NCBI RefSeq assembly: GCF_963929015.1 | Contig: NZ_CAWVHE010000003.1 | Location: 1-64,000 of the forward strand | Direction: 5' to 3' | DNA: 64,000 bases | Origin: Merdimonas sp963929015 | GTDB lineage: Bacteria > Bacillota > Clostridia > Lachnospirales > Lachnospiraceae | Shown: positions 18,053 to 26,810 of the stretch, in pieces | How positions within the stretch are numbered: the first letter of the stretch is position 1 | How the letters are laid out: each line of letters begins with the position of its first letter | Notes under the pieces: model-generated | Databases searched by the model: none | What the model saw: only the letters and a program-made list of their open reading frames with translations | Told to the model about the DNA's origin: nothing | Position numbers and translations under genes: made by a program

Positions 18053-19175
18053 TGCGGGACACCTCCCATCGAAGCGGATCGGCGGCAGGGCACCGTTCCG
18101 GCAGAAAATCCATGTCTTTAAAGAGAGGCGCGATCCAGCGGGAACCGGAGGCCTTGCGGCAGAGAAGGTCGAAGGCCTGAAGAAGCCCCTGCTTCTGGGA
18201 ATACGAGATCAGAAGATAGAGGTCGGTACTGTGTCCGCCGGCCAGCTCTCCTGTGATGGCGGGAGTCAGGTCTTTCAGATCCTGACAGCGATCGCTAAGG
18301 CGCGCCAGTCCTTCTTTCACGGACCGGATATGGTGAAGACCTGCTCCGGCGGAAAGGACGAACTCCTCTTTGGTCAGGACGTCTGTGCCGTTGGAGATCA
18401 GTCGGACCGGGATCCCCTGGGAAAGAAACTGTTCGGCGAAGGTATCGGCAAGACGGATCGCATCTTCAAACAGACGTTCATAGTGCCAGGAGGAGTCATC
18501 TGCCAGATTCAAAAAAATGGTAACCTGACGGCTGGCCGTATAATCGTGGACATTGACCATAAATTCTCCGGCTCTGGCCGTTGCCTTCCAGTTAATATCT
18601 TTCATGGGATCCTGAGGTTGGTAGGGCCTCAGACCCCGAAATTCAAAGGGATCTTCATAAGAAGATTTGCGGGTCAAAAGGGTTCCCATCATTTTCTGAA
18701 AGGGCGCCCGGATCTGGACAAACGGAATGGGTCGTGGATAGACATAAAGGGCAGTGTCCGTACCTCTGGAGACCAGAGATTTCCGGGAATGGAAGAGGTC
18801 ATAAGAGATCAGGTCCAGATCCCAGATCTGGTAATAACCCCGTTTTTCTGCCCGGAAAGGCAGTGTCCGGGATATTTTTTCATAGGACAGTACGGAAAAA
18901 ATATCGTTTCGGTAATTGTTGTCTGTAGTGGCAGTATTTTCGGCTTCTTTGAAGAGCAGTTTCCGGCTGACTGAAAATTTCACCTGCAATGTGAGAAGGG
19001 GAAATGCTTTGCGGTTGATGATGACTTCATGGAGAGAGGAATCTTCTCCCTCATTTACTGCGCGTCTGTCGAACCGGATCTGTACTTCCAGTCCCCTGTC
19101 CCAGTATTTTTTATGATATAGCATCTGCAGCAGATACAGGATGCCTGCTGCAGACAGGGTAAGTAAAAGAACCAT
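18045..19175 (-). CDS. DUF58 domain-containing protein
   Basis: A 376-residue protein with N-terminal membrane helices and a DUF58 core containing FRGLRPYQPQDPMKDINWKATARAGEFMVN and a following vWA-like stretch (QVTIFLNLADDSSW). DUF58 proteins are the partners of MoxR ATPases. The gene lies one base after the moxR stop, and its end overlaps the DUF4129 gene, giving tight translational coupling. Substrate unknown. Confidence 0.88.
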   Translation of the reverse strand: MVLLLTLSAAGILYLLQMLYHKKYWDRGLEVQIRFDRRAVNEGEDSSLHEVIINRKAFPLLTLQVKFSVSRKLLFKEAENTATTDNNYRNDIFSVLSYEKISRTLPFRAEKRGYYQIWDLDLISYDLFHSRKSLVSRGTDTALYVYPRPIPFVQIRAPFQKMMGTLLTRKSSYEDPFEFRGLRPYQPQDPMKDINWKATARAGEFMVNVHDYTASRQVTIFLNLADDSSWHYERLFEDAIRLADTFAEQFLSQGIPVRLISNGTDVLTKEEFVLSAGAGLHHIRSVKEGLARLSDRCQDLKDLTPAITGELAGGHSTDLYLLISYSQKQGLLQAFDLLCRKASGSRWIAPLFKDMDFLPERCPAADPLRWEVSRIA

Positions 19176-19176
19176 G

Positions 19177-20130
19177 TTATTTTCCCCATTCTTCTGTCGG
19201 TACTTCTGTTTTGTTCAGGAGGTCTTCGATCAATCTCTCAGCCGCCCGGTCAAAGGCATGGCCGGCAGGAAATACGATGCGGTGAGCGAGGACGGGAACC
19301 GCCAGCGTTTTGATATCTTCCGGTACTACATAACTGCGGCCGCAGATCATGGCGTATGCGCGGACGGCCCGCAGGAGGGCCAGTGTCCCCCGGGGACTCA
19401 CTCCGCTTAGACATTCTGCGGAAGTGCGGGTGGCCTCTACGATCCGGGCAATGTAATCGATCAGAATGGGGTGCACCTGCACACCCAGGCAATCCTGTCC
19501 AAGCCGGATAAGGTCGTCGGCTGTGCAGACTGGTTCCAGTTCGGCAAGAGGGCTTGCGGTGAGGAACCGTTCCATGATGACACATTCTTCCTGAACAGTG
19601 GGGAGTCCCATGGAAAGCTGCATCAGAAAGCGGTCCATCTGTGCCTCAGGCAGAGGAAAGGTACCGGCAGTTTCAATGGGATTCTGGGTGGCGATTACAA
19701 AAAAAGGAGATTCCAGCGGATAAGTCGTCCCGTCCACAGTTACCTGGCGCTCCTCCATACATTCCAGAAGCGCCGACTGGGTTCTGGGCGTGGCCCGGTT
19801 AATCTCATCTGCCAGAAGGATATTGGAAAATACCGGCCCTTTGCGGAAGGTAAAGGCTCCTTCCTTCTGGTCATAATAATTAAGGCCGGTCACATCCGAA
19901 GGCAGCAGATCCGGCGTAAACTGGATCCGGCCAAATACCGCGTCAATAGAGCGGGCAAGGGATTTGGCCATGACCGTCTTTCCGGTGCCGGGAACGTCTT
20001 CCAGAAGGACATGTCCCCCTGCGATGAGGGCGGTAAGGACCAGATCGGTCACTTCTTCTCTTCCCACCAGGACTTTGGCGATATTGGACTTAAGAGCCTG
20101 GATTTTTTCTGTCTGTGTTTCCTGATTCAT
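19177..20130 (-). CDS. MoxR family AAA+ ATPase
   Basis: A 317-residue AAA+ ATPase of the MoxR class, proposed to act as a chaperone that inserts cofactors or activates vWA-domain partners. Visible are Walker A DVPGTGKTVMAKSLA, the sensor and Walker B stretch NILLADEINRATPRTQSALLE, a sensor 1 motif IATQNP and a C-terminal lid. AAGGAG is spaced for ATG at 20130, not for the ATG two codons upstream (20136). It is the first gene of the operon with DUF58, DUF4129 and the M18 peptidase. Confidence 0.93.
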   Translation of the reverse strand: MNQETQTEKIQALKSNIAKVLVGREEVTDLVLTALIAGGHVLLEDVPGTGKTVMAKSLARSIDAVFGRIQFTPDLLPSDVTGLNYYDQKEGAFTFRKGPVFSNILLADEINRATPRTQSALLECMEERQVTVDGTTYPLESPFFVIATQNPIETAGTFPLPEAQMDRFLMQLSMGLPTVQEECVIMERFLTASPLAELEPVCTADDLIRLGQDCLGVQVHPILIDYIARIVEATRTSAECLSGVSPRGTLALLRAVRAYAMICGRSYVVPEDIKTLAVPVLAHRIVFPAGHAFDRAAERLIEDLLNKTEVPTEEWGK

Positions 20131-20174
20131 ATGCATGACTCCTTGATTATTTTTGTTGGATAATTCTGAAAAGA

Positions 20175-20202
20175 ATTATACCGTATTTTTCATGGATTTC
20201 AA
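20175..20202 (-). promoter_or_regulatory. promoter of the moxR operon, TTGAAA-16-TATAAT
   Basis: On the minus strand TTGAAA (20202-20197) and TATAAT (20180-20175) are 16 bases apart, about 45 bases before the moxR start. Confidence 0.55.
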
Positions 20203-20255
20203 AGGAAATCTGTCGCTCTTTTCAGAGGACAGAAGAAAAGAAAAGCAAAAAAAGA

Positions 20256-20286
20256 TTGACCCTGGTATCATACCAGGGTTTATCCT
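20256..20286 (+). promoter_or_regulatory. MerR-family type promoter/operator before the YitT gene
   Basis: A -35 box TTGACC (20256-20261) and a -10 box TATCCT (20281-20286) are separated by 19 bases. A perfect palindrome, ACCCTGGTA-TCA-TACCAGGGT (20259-20279), fills the spacer. Over-long 19-base spacers filled by a palindrome are the signature of promoters twisted into activity by MerR-family regulators. No MerR gene lies in the window. Confidence 0.62.
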
Positions 20287-20347
20287 GTTTACAGAAGCCA
20301 GAGCGTTTTCAGGCCCTGGCAGAAGAAAGAACAGGAGGAATGATAGT

Positions 20348-21049
20348 ATGTTTCGGCGGATCTCATCCGCAGTTGTAAAAGATCTGAAGCGGGTGTTTAC
20401 TCCAGGGACCATTGCCTGTATTGTGATCGGTACGGCGATCGCGTCTTTTGGACTTCACAATGTACATCAGAGAACAGGGATCACGGAAGGAGGCGTGCTG
20501 GGGATGATCCTGCTCCTTGGGCACTGGTTCCACATCCCGGCGGCAATCGCGTCTCCGGTCCTGGATCTGTGTTGTTATCTGCTGGCGTTTCGGATGCTGG
20601 GAAAAGACTTTTTGAAAACTTCGGCGTTTGCGTCGGTCTGCCTGGCCGGATGGTTCTTTGTATGGGAAAGACTTCCCTATCTTTTTCCGGATCTGTCGGG
20701 AAGCCCTTTTCTGGCAGCAATCGCAGGAGCCTTGTTTATCGGTGTGGGCGTGGGACTGGTAGTAAGAAAAGGAGCTTCTTCGGGAGGAGACGACGCGCTG
20801 GCAATGGCCATATCCAAGGCGCTTAAGTGCCGGATCGCGGCGGCTTATCTGTTTACAGATGTGACCGTGCTTCTGCTGTCGCTTACTTATCTGCCGGCTC
20901 ACAAGATCGCTTACTCACTGATCACGGTTACCTTGTCATCCACCCTTCTTGACCTGGTAAAAAGCGTGTCCAGGGAAAGCCTTTCAAGACGCTTTGCTCT
21001 GGGAACGGCCAAGAACAATAATTGCCGCAGTGGTGAGGATCAGGCCTGA
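20348..21049 (+). CDS. YitT family membrane protein
   Basis: A 233-residue protein with about five membrane segments and the YitT pattern: IGTAIASFGLHNVHQRTGITEGGVLGM near the start and VGLVVRKGASSGGDDALAMAISK. Typical YitT proteins continue with a C-terminal DUF2179 domain; this one stops at about residue 233 and lacks it. The start at 20348 has AGGAGG 9 bases upstream. An open frame reaches back to 20153 but crosses the MerR-type promoter and is not used. The function is unknown. Its end overlaps the converging DMT gene by 66 bases. Confidence 0.85.
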   Translation: MFRRISSAVVKDLKRVFTPGTIACIVIGTAIASFGLHNVHQRTGITEGGVLGMILLLGHWFHIPAAIASPVLDLCCYLLAFRMLGKDFLKTSAFASVCLAGWFFVWERLPYLFPDLSGSPFLAAIAGALFIGVGVGLVVRKGASSGGDDALAMAISKALKCRIAAAYLFTDVTVLLLSLTYLPAHKIAYSLITVTLSSTLLDLVKSVSRESLSRRFALGTAKNNNCRSGEDQA

Positions 21050-21907
21050 CACTGACAGGACGGTAGGCGCCTCGGAAAAGACAAGGAAACCAAAGAGCAT
21101 GGCGGCAGCCGGTTCACTGGCGGCCAGAATGGACGCGGTCCCCGCGTCAATAAAACTTAAGGAAGAAGTATAAAACACATAAGGAAGAGCGGAAGTCACC
21201 AGAGAATGGGCCAGCATAAAGAGCGGCATCAGACTTCCGCCTTTTTCTATGGTTACAGGGATCAGCCCCCAGTTGGTGCCGGGGATCAGAGCGACCAGTG
21301 AGGCCAGAAGGCAGTAGAACGTAATCGTAAGAGCATGATATCCCCGTTTCATAGCCGCTTTGCTGAAAATGCTGTAAAGCGCGTAAAAAAAGGCGGATCC
21401 GATACCGCAGATCACGGCGATGGGAGAAAGGTCTGCCCCGGATCCACTTTCCAGAACCCGGCTGACCAGCACGCAGCCAAGAAGTGCGGCTGCCATGCAG
21501 ACGCCTTTTTGCAGCGTCATTTTCTCGTGAAAAAAGAACACGGAAAAAGTGACCACAAAAAGGGGAGACATGCTAAGGAGCACGGAGGCCAGAGCCAGCG
21601 TCCCGTGTTTTATAGCTTCGTTGTAGGTCAGGTTGATGCCGAACATGCCCAGGATCCCGCCTCCTAAGAATATCCAGAGGTCTTTTGGGCGGATTTTCAG
21701 AAGGGTCCGGTCGTAAAAAAACAGTCCGGCGCCCAGCAGGATGACGGCTACAATGATCCGGGTAAAGAGCATGGTAAAGTTATCCATGCCAAGGGCGTCG
21801 AACCGGCGGACAAAGATGCCGCCGGACCCCCACATGATGCCGGACAATACCGGCATGGCCATGATCAGCCTGGTGATCACGGGAGATTTCGCAGATGTTT
21901 TTTTCAT
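20984..21907 (-). CDS. EamA/DMT family transporter
   Basis: A 307-residue ten-helix protein of the drug/metabolite transporter superfamily with two EamA repeats. The first has MWGSGGIFVRRFDALGM and the second FFYALYSIFSKAAMKRGYHALT. The ATG at 21907 is preferred over upstream in-frame codons because the extra N-terminus is basic and unlike the family. It lies 42 bases after aroA and is probably read from the tyrA promoter. The cargo is unknown; export of an aromatic compound is only a guess from context. Confidence 0.87.
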   Translation of the reverse strand: MKKTSAKSPVITRLIMAMPVLSGIMWGSGGIFVRRFDALGMDNFTMLFTRIIVAVILLGAGLFFYDRTLLKIRPKDLWIFLGGGILGMFGINLTYNEAIKHGTLALASVLLSMSPLFVVTFSVFFFHEKMTLQKGVCMAAALLGCVLVSRVLESGSGADLSPIAVICGIGSAFFYALYSIFSKAAMKRGYHALTITFYCLLASLVALIPGTNWGLIPVTIEKGGSLMPLFMLAHSLVTSALPYVFYTSSLSFIDAGTASILAASEPAAAMLFGFLVFSEAPTVLSVSGLILTTAAIIVLGRSQSKAS

Positions 21908-21948
21908 AGAGCGCGCTCTCTTTCTTAATCTTAATTCGTATCGACAGA

Positions 21949-23253
21949 TCAGCGTTCGCAGAGTCGTTCCAGTTCCGAAAAGAATCCGGGATAGGATACG
22001 TCCACGCACTGGCTGTCCAGAATGGAGGAGGAACCGTCTGCGGTCAGTGCCGCAATGGCGAAAGCCATGGCAATCCGATGGTCCAGGTAAGAATGGATGT
22101 CTGTGCCGTGAAGGGGGCGTCCGCCCCGGATGATCATGCCGTCATCGGTGGGGGTGATATCAGCTCCCATGGCAGCCAGATTTTCTGTTACGGTGTCAAT
22201 GCGGTTAGTTTCTTTGACTTTTAGTTCTGCAGCGTCCCGGATGATCGTTTTCCCGTCGGCAAAAGCAGCCAGCACGGCCAGGATGGGGATCTCATCGATC
22301 AGGGTGGGGATGAGAGAGCCTTCGATCACCGTTCCGTGAAGAGAGGAGCCGCAGACCAGAATATCAGCAGTCATTTCGCCGCCCTGGGTAGTCTGGTTTA
22401 AAAGAGTGAGGTCTGCGCCCATATCCTGGCAGACTTTTAAAAATCCGGCTCTTGTAGGGTTCAGTCCTACATGTTTCACCAGAATCTCAGAGTCTGGGAC
22501 CAGGAGGCCGGCCGCAATGAAATAGGCGGCTGAAGAAATGTCTCCCGGCACCCGGATGTCCCGGGCATACAGTTCTTCACAGGGAAGCACGCAGGCAGTG
22601 GCAGAGCCGTCCGGATGAACGCAGGACGAAACAGAAGCCCCGAAGCTTTTCAGCATCAGCTCTGTGTGGTTGCGGGAAAGGGACGGTTCTGTTACGGAAG
22701 TTTCCCCGCTGGCATAGAGTCCGGCAAGCAGGACCGCTGACTTTACCTGTGCGGAAGCCACAGGGGACTGGTAATGGATTCCCTGCAAGGGGCCAGGCTC
22801 GATGCGAAGCGGCGCACAGCCGTTCCCGCCGATGCTGGTAATGTGGGCGCCCATCTGATTTAGGGGCGTCATGATCCGCCCCATGGGACGGGAATTTAAG
22901 GAGTCATCCCCGGAAAGGACGCAGGGAAAGGACTGACCGGCAAGGATTCCGGAAATCAGCCGGGTAGTGGTCCCGCTGTTCCCGGTATCCAGGATCTCTT
23001 TTGGAGCCCGGAGGCCATGGAGGCCTTTCCCGTATACCAGTACCTGATCTTTTTTGGCTTCGATCGCGACTCCCAGTTTCCGGAAGCAGGAGATGGTGGA
23101 CAGACAGTCCGCTCCGCTTAGAAAATGGGAGATCCTGGTAGTACCTTTTGCCACGGAACCGAGCATAACGGCTCTGTGAGAGATGGACTTGTCCCCGGGT
23201 ACCAGGATTTCTCCTTTGCAATTGTGCGACGGCTGGATGATTCTAACGCTCAT
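21949..23253 (-). CDS. aroA: 3-phosphoshikimate 1-carboxyvinyltransferase (EPSP synthase)
   Basis: AroA joins PEP to shikimate-3-phosphate in the aromatic pathway. The 434-residue protein shows LVPGDKSISHRAVMLGS at the start, LDTGNSGTTTRLISGILAG, NSRPMGRIMTPL, and the C-terminal LKVKETNRIDTV and YLDHRIAMAFAIA motifs. The start ATG at 23253 overlaps the tyrA end by 11 bases (ATGAGCGTTAG). A longer open frame upstream is only tyrA read in another frame. Confidence 0.97.
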   Translation of the reverse strand: MSVRIIQPSHNCKGEILVPGDKSISHRAVMLGSVAKGTTRISHFLSGADCLSTISCFRKLGVAIEAKKDQVLVYGKGLHGLRAPKEILDTGNSGTTTRLISGILAGQSFPCVLSGDDSLNSRPMGRIMTPLNQMGAHITSIGGNGCAPLRIEPGPLQGIHYQSPVASAQVKSAVLLAGLYASGETSVTEPSLSRNHTELMLKSFGASVSSCVHPDGSATACVLPCEELYARDIRVPGDISSAAYFIAAGLLVPDSEILVKHVGLNPTRAGFLKVCQDMGADLTLLNQTTQGGEMTADILVCGSSLHGTVIEGSLIPTLIDEIPILAVLAAFADGKTIIRDAAELKVKETNRIDTVTENLAAMGADITPTDDGMIIRGGRPLHGTDIHSYLDHRIAMAFAIAALTADGSSSILDSQCVDVSYPGFFSELERLCER

Positions 23254-24337
23254 AGACAATATACCTGTATTTCTGCAGAAGTTCCGCCGCTTTTCTGGAA
23301 GCGGCCTCATCATAGAACTCAATCCGCAGAACTCCTTCTTCAAATTCACGGTTATGGACGATGCCGATGTTTTTGATATTAATGCCGCCGGATGCCAGGA
23401 TGGTGGCGATGGCAGCGATCCCGCCTGCCTCGTCGATGATGTCGCAGTAGACGGCGTAGGCTTTCTTGATGGGACCGGAAGATGTCTCGGAGATGGAATT
23501 GCGGTAACTTCTGGACTGTTCAAAAAGCTGGTATATCCAGTTCCCATCGCCTGCACAGATATGTTCTCTCGCAGTTTCCAGGCTCCGGATATAGAGCTCC
23601 AGGATCCGGGCAATGTTTTCTTTATTCTCCTCACAGATGTGCTGCCACATGACCGGCGAGGAGGAGGCGATGCGGGTCAGATCCTTAAAACCTCCGGCTG
23701 CCAGAGTCTTCATCCGCTCATCTTTGGTATCCGTGTCCCGGACCAGTCCTACCAGACTGGCCGCAATGATATGGGGCAGATGGCTGATCGTGCCGGTGAT
23801 CCAGTCATGGGTTTTGGCGTCCAGAAGAATGGGGAGAGTTTTTAATCCCTGTAAAAATTCCTGGAACTCCCGGATCTTCTTTGGAGGGACCCGGTCAGAG
23901 GGCGTCAGCACATAGTAAGCATTCTCCAGAAGCATGGCTCTGGAGTTGGCATATCCGCTTTTTTCAGATCCTGCCATCGGGTGTCCGCCGATAAAAGAAC
24001 TGCCGATTCCCAGGGATTCTGCTTCCTGGTGGATGCCGGATTTTACGCTGCCTACATCGCTTAAGATACAGTCTTCATCCAGATAGCGGGAAAGCTGTCT
24101 AAGACAGGCTCTGTTGGAGGAAACCGGCGCGCACAGGAAAAGATAGCGGCAGCCCCGGAAATTGTCGTCCAGGGAGGTGGCCGCCACATCGATGACCGAT
24201 TCCAGAGTGGCAAGAGCCAGAGTTTCCTTATTTTTATCGAAAGCTACAATCTCACAGTCCGGGTAATACTGGCGGATGGCTTTTGCGAGAGAACCGCCGA
24301 TCAGACCCAGGCCGATAAATCCGATTTTTGTTTTCAT
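23243..24337 (-). CDS. tyrA: prephenate dehydrogenase with ACT domain
   Basis: TyrA oxidatively decarboxylates prephenate to 4-hydroxyphenylpyruvate, the tyrosine branch. The 364-residue protein has an NAD-binding start GFIGLGLIGGSLAKAIR, the catalytic region GGHPMAGSEKSGYANS and HLPHIIAASLV, and from about residue 295 an ACT domain (EAGGIAAIATILASGGINIKNIGI) that is likely to sense tyrosine. It leads a three-gene minus-strand operon, tyrA-aroA-DMT. Confidence 0.96.
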   Translation of the reverse strand: MKTKIGFIGLGLIGGSLAKAIRQYYPDCEIVAFDKNKETLALATLESVIDVAATSLDDNFRGCRYLFLCAPVSSNRACLRQLSRYLDEDCILSDVGSVKSGIHQEAESLGIGSSFIGGHPMAGSEKSGYANSRAMLLENAYYVLTPSDRVPPKKIREFQEFLQGLKTLPILLDAKTHDWITGTISHLPHIIAASLVGLVRDTDTKDERMKTLAAGGFKDLTRIASSSPVMWQHICEENKENIARILELYIRSLETAREHICAGDGNWIYQLFEQSRSYRNSISETSSGPIKKAYAVYCDIIDEAGGIAAIATILASGGINIKNIGIVHNREFEEGVLRIEFYDEAASRKAAELLQKYRYIVYER

Positions 24338-24383
24338 TATGAAAAAATTCCTTTCAAATCATTCAGAAGATCATACAAAGTCT

Positions 24384-24413
24384 ATTGTAACCTTAAAAAA
24401 GCTGCTTTGTCAA
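24384..24413 (-). promoter_or_regulatory. promoter of tyrA, TTGACA-18-TACAAT
   Basis: On the minus strand TTGACA (24413-24408) and TACAAT (24389-24384) have an 18-base spacer, about 45 bases before the tyrA start. Confidence 0.7.
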
Positions 24414-24470
24414 CACTTTGACACTTTAAAGTAAAAAAGCCGTACAAGTTGTAAAAAATGTATAAATCAG

Positions 24471-24499
24471 TTGTAATATTGGAAGATTTTTAGTACAAT
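24471..24499 (+). promoter_or_regulatory. promoter of the EF-G-like gene, TTGTAA-17-TACAAT
   Basis: TTGTAA (24471-24476) and TACAAT (24494-24499) have a 17-base spacer, divergent from the tyrA promoter. AAGGAGG (24522-24528) and ATG (24538) follow. Confidence 0.7.
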
Positions 24500-24537
24500 G
24501 TACACATGAGATTTTACCAATAAGGAGGCAGCACAAT

Positions 24538-26616
24538 ATGAAGGTTTACAGAACGGATGAAATTAGAAACGTAGTCCTGCTCGGGCACGGCGGATGTGGA
24601 AAAACCAGCCTGGTCGAAGCTATGGCATACGTATCAGGAGCCACAAATCGTATGGGAAAGGTGACCGATAAAAATACGATCAGTGACTTTGATAAAGAAG
24701 AGCAGAAACGTGAATTTTCCATCAGCACTACTCTGGTGCCGATCGAATGGGAAAAAGCAAAGATCAATGTTCTGGATACTCCCGGATATTTTGATTTTGT
24801 GGGAGAGGTAGAAGAGGCAGTCAGCGTTGCGGACGCGGCAGTCATTGTAGTATCTGGAAAAGCAGGCGTGGAAGTAGGAACGGAGAAGGCCTGGGATCTC
24901 TGCGATAAATACAATCTGCCCCGTATGATCTATGTGACAGAGATGGATGTAGATGACGCCAGCTTCCGCCAGGTGGTGCAGGATCTGACAGATCGTTACG
25001 GCAAAGTGATCGCGCCTCATTTCCAGCCGATCCGTGAAAATGAAAAGCTGGTGGGCTATGTCAATGTAATTAAGAATGCGGGCCGCCGCTACACCGGCAT
25101 CGGTCAGAGAGAAGAATGTGAGATTCCCGATTACTGCAAACCCAATCTGGAAATCTACAGGGAGAAGCTTCTGGAAGCAGTGGCGGAGACCAGCGATGAA
25201 TTTATGGAGCGGTATTTTGCAGGAGAAGAGTTTTCTGTAGAAGAGATCCGCGCCGCTATGCGTACCGAGGTTATGGAGGGATCGATCGTTCCGGTGGCTA
25301 TGGGCTCCAACATCCAGGCACAGGGCGTTGCCAACCTTCTGTCCGACATTGTAAGATTTTTCCCGAGTCCTGACTGGAGAGAGTGTGCAGGCATTAACCG
25401 CAAGACAAACGAGATTTACGAAGCAAATTATGACTTTGCAAAGGCAAAGACCGCCTATGTATTTAAGACGATGGTGGATCCGTTTATTGGAAAATATTCC
25501 TTCATTAAAGTGTGCTCCGGCGTGCTGAAAGGAGAGGATGTTCTTTATAATGCAGACTCAGAAGCGGATGAAAAGCTTGGCAAGATCTATACTATGATCG
25601 GTAATAAGCCGGTAGAGGTCAGCGAATTGTTTGCAGGCGACATCGGAGCCATCGGTAAACTGGCTAATACCAAGACCGGAGATACGCTGTCTACCAAGAC
25701 TACACCGATCCTGTACGGAAGAACCGAGTACTCCAAGCCCTACACCTATATGAGATATGTGACCAGGAATAAAGGAGACGAAGACAAAGTATCCCAAGCG
25801 CTGCAGAAGATGATGGCAGAGGATGTAACATTAAAGGCGGTGAATGACAGCGAGAACCGTCAGTCTCTGATCTACGGTATGGGGGATCAGCATCTGGAGA
25901 TTGCTGTCAGCAAGCTGGCAGAACGGTATAAATGTGAAGTGACCCTGGAGACGCCAAAGGTTGCATTCCGGGAGACCATCAAGAAAAAATCAGATGTAGA
26001 TACCAAATATAAGAAGCAGTCCGGCGGACACGGACAGTATGGCCATGTAAAGATGACCTTTGAACCCTCCGGCGATCTGGAGACGCCTTATGTATTTGAA
26101 GAAACTGTTGTGGGCGGAGCCGTTCCCAAGAACTATTTCCCGGCAGTGGAAAAAGGTCTGCAGGAGTCTGTACAGAGAGGACCTCTGGCCGGATACCCGG
26201 TAGTGGGTGTAAAGGCCACCTTATATGACGGATCTTACCATCCGGTAGACTCTTCGGAAATGGCCTTTAAGACAGCTACCATCCAGGCATTCAAGAAAGG
26301 ATTTATGGAAGCTGCTCCGATCCTCTTAGAGCCGATTGCTTCCATTAAAGTAGATGTTCCGGACGACTATACCGGAGATGTAATGGGCGATCTGAATAAG
26401 CGCCGCGGTCGTGTGCTTGGCATGAATCCGATTTCTGGCGGCAGACAGGAGATTGTGGCGGACATTCCTATGACCGGACTCTTTGGATACTGCACGGTGC
26501 TGCGTTCCATGACCGGAGGAAGAGGAAGCTATTCTTACGAGTTTGCGCGTTATGAACAGGCGCCTTCTGATGTGCAGGAAGCTGAGATTAAAAAGCGCGC
26601 GGAAGAGGATGTGTAA
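24538..26616 (+). CDS. elongation factor G-like GTPase with altered G4 motif
   Basis: A 692-residue protein with the whole EF-G domain order: G domain, domain II, III, IV (YDGSYHPVDSSEMAFKTA) and V (PDDYTGDVMGDLNKRRGRVLGM). It is a paralogue rather than the main translocase. The P-loop reads GHGGCGKTS, not AHIDAGKTT, and G4, normally NKxD, reads TEMD (residues 134-137, bases 24937-24948). No rpsL/rpsG/tuf genes are near. It stands alone with its own promoter and terminator. EF-G-like paralogues act in ribosome recycling or under stress in some bacteria; the role here is unknown. Confidence 0.88.
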   Translation: MKVYRTDEIRNVVLLGHGGCGKTSLVEAMAYVSGATNRMGKVTDKNTISDFDKEEQKREFSISTTLVPIEWEKAKINVLDTPGYFDFVGEVEEAVSVADAAVIVVSGKAGVEVGTEKAWDLCDKYNLPRMIYVTEMDVDDASFRQVVQDLTDRYGKVIAPHFQPIRENEKLVGYVNVIKNAGRRYTGIGQREECEIPDYCKPNLEIYREKLLEAVAETSDEFMERYFAGEEFSVEEIRAAMRTEVMEGSIVPVAMGSNIQAQGVANLLSDIVRFFPSPDWRECAGINRKTNEIYEANYDFAKAKTAYVFKTMVDPFIGKYSFIKVCSGVLKGEDVLYNADSEADEKLGKIYTMIGNKPVEVSELFAGDIGAIGKLANTKTGDTLSTKTTPILYGRTEYSKPYTYMRYVTRNKGDEDKVSQALQKMMAEDVTLKAVNDSENRQSLIYGMGDQHLEIAVSKLAERYKCEVTLETPKVAFRETIKKKSDVDTKYKKQSGGHGQYGHVKMTFEPSGDLETPYVFEETVVGGAVPKNYFPAVEKGLQESVQRGPLAGYPVVGVKATLYDGSYHPVDSSEMAFKTATIQAFKKGFMEAAPILLEPIASIKVDVPDDYTGDVMGDLNKRRGRVLGMNPISGGRQEIVADIPMTGLFGYCTVLRSMTGGRGSYSYEFARYEQAPSDVQEAEIKKRAEEDV

Positions 26617-26662
26617 AATCCCTGTAAAGCCCGATTTTTAGCAAAAAATTAATATTAAGAAG

Positions 26663-26686
26663 AAAAGCCCTTTGGGGCTTTTTTTC
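26663..26686 (+). terminator. intrinsic terminator of the EF-G-like gene
   Basis: The short stem AAAAGCCC/GGGCTTTT around TTTG is followed by a T-run. Confidence 0.8.
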
Positions 26687-26698
26687 TTGAAACAAAAG

Positions 26699-26766
26699 TG
26701 CTATAATCTCTATACTGTGGGGCCGGAAACGGATCTGTCTGGAACAGATTTCGTTTTTTGCCCCGC
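26699..26766 (+). promoter_or_regulatory. extended -10 promoter and structured leader before trkA
   Basis: TGcTATAAT (26699-26707) is an extended -10. The RNA then folds as a closed two-storey hairpin. Outer arms GTGGGGC (26717-26723) and GCCCCGC (26760-26766) pair fully with one G-U. An inner stem pairs ATCTGT with ACAGAT. The leader has no T-run. I do not recognise it as a known riboswitch. Confidence 0.5.
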
Positions 26767-26810
26767 ATTATCATTACAATTATTTGGCAAAAGAGGTTAA
26801 AAGAGAGAAA

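Noticed and set aside
17072..20176. A transglutaminase gene in the moxR operon
   Set aside because: Searched for because it is usual in such operons; all coding space is taken by MoxR, DUF58 and DUF4129 proteins.
23254..23634. N-terminal extension of aroA
   Set aside because: The extra codons are tyrA read in another frame; the EPSP synthase pattern begins at the ATG overlapping the tyrA stop.
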